From Bacteroidota bacterium (GTDB lineage: Bacteria; Bacteroidota; Bacteroidia; Bacteroidales; F082): a stretch of 33,130 nucleotides of DNA. Below, piece by piece: positions 19,791 through 27,253 of this stretch (its first letter is position 1; every line of letters begins with the position of its first letter). A program made the position numbers and the translations under genes. Location of the stretch: assembly GCA_024280235.1 (NCBI GenBank), contig JAJRQN010000106.1, positions 1 to 33,130 on the forward strand, given 5' to 3'. The notes under the pieces were generated by a model. That model saw only the letters and a program-made list of their open reading frames with translations. It had not been told where the DNA came from and made no database searches.

Positions 19791-19852
19791 CGGGATTGCA
19801 AACCCCGGCGAACAGTAAAATTATTTGCTCTTCCGGATTTGTAATCCGGAAG
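19791..19852 (+). repeat. REP-like double palindrome
   Basis: Two adjacent stem-loops: CGGGATTGCAAACCCCG (19791..19807, one mismatch) and CTTCCGGATT-TGT-AATCCGGAAG (19830..19852, perfect 10-bp stem), related cores GGATTxGxAAxCC; intergenic between GH130 and GT4. Confidence 0.6.
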
Positions 19853-19887
19853 TTTAGGCTAATCCAAAATCATAAACAGAGTTTATA

Positions 19888-20904
19888 ATGAAAAACATAA
19901 AAATAGCTATCCTGTCCCCTGCCTGCTGGCGGACACCGCCGCGGAAATACGGCCCGTGGGAACAGGTAGCTTCCAACATTGCCGAAGGACTGGTAGCAAG
20001 AGGTTATGATGTAACACTATTTGCCACAGCCTATTCTATCACCGGAGGGAGATTAGAAGCCGTTTGCGACCGACCTTATGGCGAACATCCCGAAATAGAT
20101 GCCAAAGTGTGCGAGTGCCTGCACATTTCGCATTTTATGGAAATGGCCGAAAACTTCGACATATTACACAACAACTACGACTTTCTTCCGCTGACTTATT
20201 CGCGGCTTATCAAAACGCCCATGGTAACCACTATCCATGGATTTTCGTCACCGAAAATTCTGCCGGTTTTCAAAAAGTATAACGACACCAGCTATTATGT
20301 CTCCATTAGCAATTCCGACCGAAGTCCGGAACTAAATTATGTGGCCACAGTTTACAACGGCATCAATCCTGAAGAATTTCATCTACAAGAAAAAACAGGA
20401 AATTATCTTTTGTTTTTCGGAAGAATTCATCCTGAAAAGGGAACATTCGAGGCTATTCAAATTGCCAAAAAATCAGGTAGGAAACTCATTATTTCCGGTT
20501 TAATTCAGGATGAAGCTTACTTTCAGAAAAAGGTGAAGCCTTTGATAGATGACAAGCAAATTATTTATGTGGGTAATTCCGGTCCGCAGCGCCGTGATGA
20601 ATTACTTGGCAACGCCTATGCGCTGCTGCATCCCGTTAGTTTTGAAGAACCTTTCGGACTAAGTGTAGCCGAAGCTATGATGTGCGGAACCCCGGTTGTT
20701 GCATTCAACAGGGGTTCCATGCCCGAACTGGTTCTCCCCGGAAAAACCGGATTTCTGGTGAACACAGTGAAAGAAGCCGTCAATGTTTTGCCACAAATAG
20801 AAAACATTCGCCGGAAAGGCTGTCGAACGATAGCACTGGAAAAATTCGGTATCGACAAAATGACATCAAGCTATCTTAAACTATATCAAAAGATTCTTTC
20901 ATAA
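19888..20904 (+). CDS. Glycosyltransferase, GT4 family
   Basis: 338 aa; CWRTPPRKYGPWEQVASNIAEGLVARGYDVTLFAT; FGRIHPEKGTFEAIQIAKKSG; FEEPFGLSVAEAMMCGTPVVAFNRGSMPELV. Confidence 0.94.
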   Translation: MKNIKIAILSPACWRTPPRKYGPWEQVASNIAEGLVARGYDVTLFATAYSITGGRLEAVCDRPYGEHPEIDAKVCECLHISHFMEMAENFDILHNNYDFLPLTYSRLIKTPMVTTIHGFSSPKILPVFKKYNDTSYYVSISNSDRSPELNYVATVYNGINPEEFHLQEKTGNYLLFFGRIHPEKGTFEAIQIAKKSGRKLIISGLIQDEAYFQKKVKPLIDDKQIIYVGNSGPQRRDELLGNAYALLHPVSFEEPFGLSVAEAMMCGTPVVAFNRGSMPELVLPGKTGFLVNTVKEAVNVLPQIENIRRKGCRTIALEKFGIDKMTSSYLKLYQKILS

Positions 20905-20909
20905 TAAGG

Positions 20910-22391
20910 CTACTCTTTAACCGCAACCATTTTATCTAACAAATCATCAAGTTTAAATTTTACAATACTCGATCGGGTGTCGGAAGCGGCATACGGCAAG
21001 ACAATCCATCCATTGTGATGGATGACACCACAAGCGTAAACCACATTGGGGACATAACCGTTTCGCTCGCTTTCCTGTGGAACAAGCAGTGGTTCTTTCA
21101 ACTCGGCAATCACTTTTGTCGGGTCTTTCAAATCGAGCAACAAAGCACCAAGAGCATAGGTCCTAACAGGACCTACACCATGAGTGAGCAGCAGCCATCC
21201 TCTTTCCGTTTTTATGGGAGAACCACTGTTCCCTATTTGGATAAACTCCCAGAAAAATTTAGGTTCACGAATAAGAATTGGATTTTCCCAGTAGTTCAGG
21301 CTATCGCTATACATAATGTACAGGTTCTCGTTATCGTTTCGCGAGATAATGGCAAATTTCCCATCAATGCGTTCGGGAAAAAGGGCCATACCTTTATTTT
21401 GCGAACCCGGCCCCATCATTGTACTGATTCTAAAACGGAAAAAATCTTTGGTTTCAATCAGCTGAGGCAAAATAGAAATTCCGTTATAAGCTGTGTACGG
21501 CGCATAATAAGTGTACGAGCCATTGCCATTTTTAAAAGCCACAAAACGAGCATCTTCTATGGCTCGAACATCGGTCGTAGATCGCGGGAAGATAACCCGT
21601 TCCGAAATGTCAGAATCATCGTGAAATTCAATCTCATAATTGGAGCGCAGTATCCAGTAGAGTGTATCAATAGCTGTTTCTTCGTTTCGGGTTAAAGTTC
21701 CTTTTTCACGAAAATGCTTCACACTTTCGTTGAGTTCTTCAGAAGTAAAAGTTTCCAGCAATTCATCAAAAATACTTTTCACCGTCTGAAAATGCCCCAT
21801 ATCCGAAAGCTTCATAATAAAATCCTGCTTGCTGTACTCCACAGAATGAATAATCTTGGCCATCTCAACAAGATGACTAAAGTCGTCCATCTCAATATTC
21901 CCATCGGTATCGAGTTTACCGCTCCGAAACACCACCGACGACATGTGCCCTTCGCCCACCGCCCGAAAACTAATGATTACTTTCAGGTTATGATTAAGCA
22001 TATCATCCGGAGTTTGAAAAGGATGCGGAACAATAGATGGATTAAACAAAGCAGCAGCTTCAATAGAGTATTCGAGGGTAAAAAAAGCACCTATGAGCAA
22101 CTTGTTTTCAAGTGGCAGGTCGTTGTAAATTGTAATATCAAGATGCTTGAGTATGTCGTCAAAGTTATCTTTAAAAACTCTTTTTACGTTCTTATGGCGA
22201 TTCTCAAAATTGGCAATTATCTGTTTCAGAATACGATTTCTTTCCTTATCGGAAAGTTTCAGAACACGATCGAAGACCTTATATATCCGAACCTTGTCCA
22301 GACCGAAAAGTTTTGTAATAACCCGCCTTTCATCGGGCAAAAAGGAAAGTTTCTGACGATAAATTTTCACTTTACTCTGGGCGTAATCCAT
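20910..22391 (-). CDS. GH130-family glycoside phosphorylase-like protein with N-terminal extension
   Basis: 493 aa; AIEDARFVAFKNGNGSYTYYAPYTAYNG; NKGMALFPERIDGKFAIISRNDNENLYIMYSDSLNYWENP; IGNSGSPIKTERGWLLLTHGVGPVRTYALGALLLD; about 200 aa N-terminal extension. Confidence 0.88.
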   Translation of the reverse strand: MDYAQSKVKIYRQKLSFLPDERRVITKLFGLDKVRIYKVFDRVLKLSDKERNRILKQIIANFENRHKNVKRVFKDNFDDILKHLDITIYNDLPLENKLLIGAFFTLEYSIEAAALFNPSIVPHPFQTPDDMLNHNLKVIISFRAVGEGHMSSVVFRSGKLDTDGNIEMDDFSHLVEMAKIIHSVEYSKQDFIMKLSDMGHFQTVKSIFDELLETFTSEELNESVKHFREKGTLTRNEETAIDTLYWILRSNYEIEFHDDSDISERVIFPRSTTDVRAIEDARFVAFKNGNGSYTYYAPYTAYNGISILPQLIETKDFFRFRISTMMGPGSQNKGMALFPERIDGKFAIISRNDNENLYIMYSDSLNYWENPILIREPKFFWEFIQIGNSGSPIKTERGWLLLTHGVGPVRTYALGALLLDLKDPTKVIAELKEPLLVPQESERNGYVPNVVYACGVIHHNGWIVLPYAASDTRSSIVKFKLDDLLDKMVAVKE

Positions 22392-22463
22392 GGTTTTATT
22401 TTTTGAAAAAGCTAAAATAAGTGTTTAACAATTAACTTCCAAATACCGAAAGCCAAATTCCTA

Positions 22464-23267
22464 TCACACTTCTGCAAAACATCTGTTCAGAAAACCCGCG
22501 AGGACAGGGAATATCTTCCCGGGAGCTTCCACAAATCCCATGTGGCCGGTATGATCAAGAAGCAGAGCTTCGGCATGTGCAGGTAAAGCCATCTGTTTAC
22601 TTATCTTCTCTACCGGAATTCGCGAATCCTGTTTGCCAGCAACAAAAAAAACCGGAAAAGTAAGTTTCGTCAACAGTTTCAGACCATCCTCACGGTCGCG
22701 CATTCCAGCTATGGCAGCTATAACTCCTTGTGCCTGTGTCTGCAACGACATTTCCCTGAGATGGGCTATTTCTTTGGCAAAACGATTTACGTTTTCTTCT
22801 GCAAAAAGTAACGGAATAAATTTTGAAATGAAATCTTTATGATCTCGCTTAACAACCTCGATGGTTCTGGAACGGTTTCGCTTCCCTTCTTCGTTGTCGC
22901 CGGCAGCCTGTGAGTGAAACAGCACCATACCAGCCAACATCTTCGGATAGATTTTGGCAAAAGCCAACGAAACATATCCTCCCATTGAGTGCCCAACCAA
23001 CACTGTTTGAGAAATGTTTTCGGTATCCAGCACCGCTTTTACAGCATCGGCCATGAAAGACATCTTGTGATTATCATGGAATACCGATGTTTTTCCGAAG
23101 CCGGGTAAATCTATCACAATTACCTTAAAACCGGACTTTAGAAAGTTGATGAACCCATCCCAAATATGAATATTTTCCAGAAATCCATGCAACAAAACAA
23201 CAGAATATCCTTTACCTTCAGTAAGGTAGTGAATATGACCTTGTTGCCAGACTATTTGCTTTTCCAT
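22464..23267 (-). CDS. Alpha/beta hydrolase
   Basis: Start at MEKQIVWQQGHIHYLTEGKGYSVVLLHGFLENIHIWDGF; nucleophile elbow VGHSMGG; DHTGHMGFVEAP. Confidence 0.92.
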   Translation of the reverse strand: MEKQIVWQQGHIHYLTEGKGYSVVLLHGFLENIHIWDGFINFLKSGFKVIVIDLPGFGKTSVFHDNHKMSFMADAVKAVLDTENISQTVLVGHSMGGYVSLAFAKIYPKMLAGMVLFHSQAAGDNEEGKRNRSRTIEVVKRDHKDFISKFIPLLFAEENVNRFAKEIAHLREMSLQTQAQGVIAAIAGMRDREDGLKLLTKLTFPVFFVAGKQDSRIPVEKISKQMALPAHAEALLLDHTGHMGFVEAPGKIFPVLAGFLNRCFAEV

Positions 23268-23373
23268 AATGTTTCTATTATTTTTGGTAAAAATAGAGAG
23301 ATTCCCTGAAATATGGAATGACAGCTTATCAGAAAAAAGAATATTTGTAACAATAACTATGGTAAACCAAAAC

Positions 23374-23841
23374 ATGACGAAAACAATTTTATTTATTGGT
23401 GGTTACAACTCAGTCGGCGGCAAAGCCGAAACACTGCGCCAAAAAAGAGGCTGGAAAGTTTATACCCTGCTTCCTGATTACGACATCGGCTTGCAGCAAT
23501 GGATTAATGTAGCAAGACAGATGCTTCTGGAACATCCTGTGGATGAGATTCATGCTTCTTCCACCGGTGCACTGGTGGCCTGCCGGTTTCCACACAAAAA
23601 AGTACTTTACAGCCCCGTGATAGACCCTTTCAGGCAACTTAGAGAAAAGCTTTTTACGGAGAAATTCCTCAACGAAGCTTATGTCATTGATGATTGCCGC
23701 CCCTGTACCATTATTATTCCGGAAAAGGACGACGTACTTTTTAATCAAATAACATGGGCTTTTTGCAAAATAAACAACCTAACACCCATCGTTTCCAAAA
23801 ATGATGACCACCGACTGACACGGTATTTCGGAAGTTTATAA
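23374..23841 (+). CDS. Small alpha/beta-hydrolase-like protein (YqiA/UPF0227-like)
   Basis: MTKTILFIGGYNSVGGKAETLRQKRGWKVYTLLPDYD; EIHASSTGALVACRF elbow-like motif (Ser-Thr-Gly); start could also be 23359. Confidence 0.6.
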   Translation: MTKTILFIGGYNSVGGKAETLRQKRGWKVYTLLPDYDIGLQQWINVARQMLLEHPVDEIHASSTGALVACRFPHKKVLYSPVIDPFRQLREKLFTEKFLNEAYVIDDCRPCTIIIPEKDDVLFNQITWAFCKINNLTPIVSKNDDHRLTRYFGSL

Positions 23842-23949
23842 TCTCAGAAACACATAGTCTCGTCATGTTATAAGTACGAATAAGAGATGTTTGCCTTATT
23901 TGTTTTTTCTAAATTTAATATCTTTACAAAAATTAACACTTTACCATAC

Positions 23950-24555
23950 ATGACAAAAGAAAATTCAGTATTAATGAAAATGGGGCGTGAATCTCTCAAA
24001 GGAAACTGGGGCCTCGCCATCGGTGCTTTTCTCGTTGTTTACTTAATCAGCGGAGCCATTCAATCCATTCACGAAGGAGGAGGCAGCATTCTTTATTTAA
24101 TTATTGCCGGACCTTTTACACTTGGCATGGCCAAGTTTTCGCTTGCATATTCCCGTCATCAGGAACCCCGATTTGAGCAGGTTTTTGAAGGATTTCAACA
24201 ATTCGGAAGAACGTTGGGGGCCTATCTTTTGATTGTTTTGTATGTTTTCTTGTGGTTATTACTGCTTATTGTTCCCGGAATCATTGCAGCCCTTGCTTAT
24301 TCCATGACTTTTTTTATTATGACCGATGACGTCTCTGTCAAAACTGCGGATGCTCTTAAAAAGAGCAAGCAAATGATGGTTGGTTATAAATGGAAACTCT
24401 TTGGACTGTACCTGCGATTTTTCGGATGGGCATTACTTTGTATTTTGACGCTGGGGATTGGCTTTTTGTGGTTGACACCCTGGATGCACGTAACTTTCGC
24501 CCATTTTTACGACGACATTAAAGACAATCCTGCCACAGTTGTTAAAACAGTTTAG
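23950..24555 (+). CDS. DUF975-like integral membrane protein
   Basis: GRESLKGNWGLAIGAFLVVYLI; FTLGMAKFSLAYSRHQEPRFEQVFEGFQQFGRTL; ADALKKSKQMMVGYKWKLFGLYLRFFGWALLCILTLGIGFLWLTPWM. Confidence 0.8.
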   Translation: MTKENSVLMKMGRESLKGNWGLAIGAFLVVYLISGAIQSIHEGGGSILYLIIAGPFTLGMAKFSLAYSRHQEPRFEQVFEGFQQFGRTLGAYLLIVLYVFLWLLLLIVPGIIAALAYSMTFFIMTDDVSVKTADALKKSKQMMVGYKWKLFGLYLRFFGWALLCILTLGIGFLWLTPWMHVTFAHFYDDIKDNPATVVKTV

Positions 24556-24563
24556 CCTATCGC

Positions 24564-24583
24564 TTTGAGCCTCTACGCTCAAA
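24564..24583. terminator. Possible terminator hairpin between convergent genes
   Basis: TTTGAGC-CTCTAC-GCTCAAA, 7-bp perfect stem, then AAAACTTTTT; between the DUF975-like (+) and ATPase (-) genes. Confidence 0.35.
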
Positions 24584-24611
24584 AACTTTTTCGCGATGCT
24601 TATCGCTCTGT

Positions 24612-25751
24612 TTATGGTAAAGAACGATACTGATTTTTCAACCATAATTTATAAACAGGGTCCAAAATTTCCGGTTTTCCGGGTGTTTGTTCATCAATAA
24701 TTTCTTTATTGATGAGTGCTTTTTTTATCCGAATCACGTTGGATGAGCTGTTCAAATGGTAGTTGCTAACGGTATTGTTAGAAGTCAGTTTTTCCACACC
24801 ATCAATCAGTGCCAGCAAAAAGTTCATCTGGGATGTCGTGAGTGCTTCTGTCATATTTTGAAAAAGGAGACTTAGTTGCAAAACCAACGATTCAATGGCT
24901 TCATCAATTATTTTGTCTGTTATTTTTTTTCCACTCCTGAGCCAGCAATTTTGTGCCAGCTGTTGAACGTAATAGGGATGATTCTCAACAAGTAAAGCAA
25001 TACGGGAGGCCTGTTTTCTGGTAATTGTTTTGCCGGTGTCAGTAAATCTTTCTCTGATAAAATCTTTCCAGTATTTTTCAGGAATCTTATTTAAAAACAT
25101 CAAATCTCCGAACTTGTAAAATGGCATGGAAGGAGAGGCAAATACCTCCATCAACATGTGTCGCTTGCTTCCATACAAACAATAGGAAGTGCGTTGGTGT
25201 GTTTGCCAAAACGACCGGACTTTCTTTTGAAAAGCGACCGGATTATCAAAAAAGCCAATATTTTGAAATTCATCAATACTGATGATAATTTTGTAATCTT
25301 TTTCTTTGGCAATAGCTTCGGGAAGATTCAAAATTTCATCCGGTTGCTTTTTTATTTCAGACCAGTCAAGTCCAAAACTGAATTCCTGTTGTGCATCGGG
25401 TGAAAACGTTATTCTGGGAGACCATTGTTTTAAAAATCTTTTCGTATCGGCAATAAGCTCTTCTATTTTCCCCGAAACTTCTTTGAATATTTTTTCCGAC
25501 AGGGTTTTATAAAAATCCTCCTCGGTACGAATATTGAACATGTCAAGATAAATAATTTTTATCCGGCTATTTTGCTTCGTTATTTCCTCCCCGGCTTTTT
25601 TTACCAGCGAAGATTTTCCCCACCTTCGCGGTGAAATTAACAGCGAGTTTATTCCGGGAAGAAAATTCTGCTTCAAATGGCGCAGTTCCTCCTCTCTGTC
25701 TGTAAAATTTTTATCGGTAGCAAGTTTCCCGAAAACAAAAGGTGTTTCCAT
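24612..25751 (-). CDS. AAA/ATPase_2-like (archaeal-type STAND) ATPase
   Basis: METPFVFGKLATDKNFTDREEELRHLKQNFLPGINSLLISPRRWGKSSLVKKA (P-loop variant); IIISIDEFQNIGFF (Walker B); winged-helix-like C-terminus. Confidence 0.85.
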   Translation of the reverse strand: METPFVFGKLATDKNFTDREEELRHLKQNFLPGINSLLISPRRWGKSSLVKKAGEEITKQNSRIKIIYLDMFNIRTEEDFYKTLSEKIFKEVSGKIEELIADTKRFLKQWSPRITFSPDAQQEFSFGLDWSEIKKQPDEILNLPEAIAKEKDYKIIISIDEFQNIGFFDNPVAFQKKVRSFWQTHQRTSYCLYGSKRHMLMEVFASPSMPFYKFGDLMFLNKIPEKYWKDFIRERFTDTGKTITRKQASRIALLVENHPYYVQQLAQNCWLRSGKKITDKIIDEAIESLVLQLSLLFQNMTEALTTSQMNFLLALIDGVEKLTSNNTVSNYHLNSSSNVIRIKKALINKEIIDEQTPGKPEILDPVYKLWLKNQYRSLP

Positions 25752-25766
25752 AGCTTTCTTTTTTCG

Positions 25767-25798
25767 CAAAGATAAATAAAAGATTTATAACTAACAAA
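25767..25798 (-). promoter_or_regulatory. Consensus Bacteroidota promoter TTTG-N20-TATCTTTG for the ATPase gene
   Basis: On the - strand: TTTG (25798..25795), 20-nt spacer, TATCTTTG (25774..25767), then ATG at 25751. Confidence 0.65.
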
Positions 25799-25836
25799 AA
25801 TATTAGTAACTATTTTGTTAGTAACGAATTTGTTAC
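25791..25836. repeat. Inverted/direct repeat array overlapping the ATPase -33 element
   Basis: CTAACAAAA (25791..25799) / TTTTGTTAG (25813..25821) inverted repeat; TTAGTAAC direct repeat at 25803 and 25818; GTAAC (25821..25825) / GTTAC (25832..25836) inverted repeat. Confidence 0.65.
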
Positions 25837-27218
25837 TTGTGCACTTTCCGAATGAATTCTTCTACTTCAGGCACACCTCCCTGATAAATAAGATAGCCAT
25901 TGTATGGCTCGCGCAACGTAATCTCATCATTCACCGGCGTGAGCATCATCTCTTTTACCTTTTGCGGATCGTCGGTTTGTCCCAGAATCCAGCTTAGCTT
26001 CACCCAGGCCACTTCAGGCAGCATATTTCCGGTGGGAATAATGCCACGCGCCATCATATCACGCCCCGTATCGTACACAAACATATGCACATAGCCCCAC
26101 AATGTCTGTAAGGTCATAAACATGTGAACACCTTTGGCATGGGCACGCTCAATGGCCGGATAAAGCTCTTTGTTGACGTGTCCCAAGCCGGTTCCCACAA
26201 AAATAATCCCCCGATATCCTTTGTCAATCATGGCATTTAGTACATCGGGATGCATTCCCGGATAATAGTAAAGCATGGTAACTTTTTCACTGAAATAGGG
26301 CAAAATTTTCACGTTTTTATCTGCCCGCCGTTTGTTGTAATGCTTTTTGATGGGGATAATCTCTTTACGGCTGATGCGTGCCAGCGGCGTATCGCCAATG
26401 GTTCGGAAAGTGGAGCGGTAAGAGGAGTGCATTTTCCTGACACGCGTACCTTTGTGCAGCAGACCGTATTCGTCTGAAGTAGGGCCAAACATGCAGACCA
26501 TCACCTCGGCAATATCGGAATGGCCGGCAGCTTTCATGGCATGCATCAGGTTCAGGGCTGCATCGGAGCTGGGACGGTCGGACGAACGCTGTGAACCCAC
26601 CAGTACTACCGGCACCGGCAGATTTTGACACATAAATGTCAGTGCGGCACCGGTGTGATGCAGCGTGTCGGTACCATGTCCAATGACAATACCATCAATG
26701 CCGTTTTTTATCTCTGCTCCAATGGCTTTGGCGAGAGCAATGTATTGTTTTGGCCCCATGTTTTCACTGAAAACGGCAAACACTTTTTCTGTTTCAAGGT
26801 TACAGATATCCGCCAGTTCGGGGACAGCACCGTAAAGTTCGCCGGGGGAGAATGCCGGAATCACAGCACCTGTCCGGTAGTCGAGCCGGGAGGCAATGGT
26901 TCCGCCCGTACCGAATAGTTTTACGCGTGGCAGTCCCGGAGTAATCGGAAATTCCTTTTCCGGAATTTTGTAATTCGCTTTGTGATAACCGGTTTCCTTC
27001 ATCTTTTTTACCGTCTTCACATCGATGCCAATGTTATATCCGGTAGCAATTTTCAATACAATATGCTGGTCATCATCGTTTTCGGCACGAGGCAATACGG
27101 TTCCTTCAAAATGTCCGCGGGTTGTTTCAATGCGGGTTGTTCCCCACACACGCACCTGAAATTTCTTCAGCAGCGTTAGTGCATCGCCTTTGTATCCCTG
27201 AAAAATATCATTGTCCAT
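25833..27218 (-). CDS. gatD: Glutamyl-tRNA(Gln) amidotransferase subunit D (archaeal-type GatD)
   Basis: 461 aa; about 90 aa N-terminal domain, then LFGTGGTIASRLDYRTGAVIPAFSPGELYGAVPEL; VFSENMGPKQYIALAKAI; GHGTDTLHHTGAALTFM; VGSQRSSDRPSSDAALNLM; VRKMHSSYRSTFR; MLPEVAWVKLSWILGQTDDPQKVKEMM. Confidence 0.94.
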   Translation of the reverse strand: MDNDIFQGYKGDALTLLKKFQVRVWGTTRIETTRGHFEGTVLPRAENDDDQHIVLKIATGYNIGIDVKTVKKMKETGYHKANYKIPEKEFPITPGLPRVKLFGTGGTIASRLDYRTGAVIPAFSPGELYGAVPELADICNLETEKVFAVFSENMGPKQYIALAKAIGAEIKNGIDGIVIGHGTDTLHHTGAALTFMCQNLPVPVVLVGSQRSSDRPSSDAALNLMHAMKAAGHSDIAEVMVCMFGPTSDEYGLLHKGTRVRKMHSSYRSTFRTIGDTPLARISRKEIIPIKKHYNKRRADKNVKILPYFSEKVTMLYYYPGMHPDVLNAMIDKGYRGIIFVGTGLGHVNKELYPAIERAHAKGVHMFMTLQTLWGYVHMFVYDTGRDMMARGIIPTGNMLPEVAWVKLSWILGQTDDPQKVKEMMLTPVNDEITLREPYNGYLIYQGGVPEVEEFIRKVHK

Positions 27219-27253
27219 TAGGTTCGGTTTTTGTTCGCTTTGGCGAAAATTTT

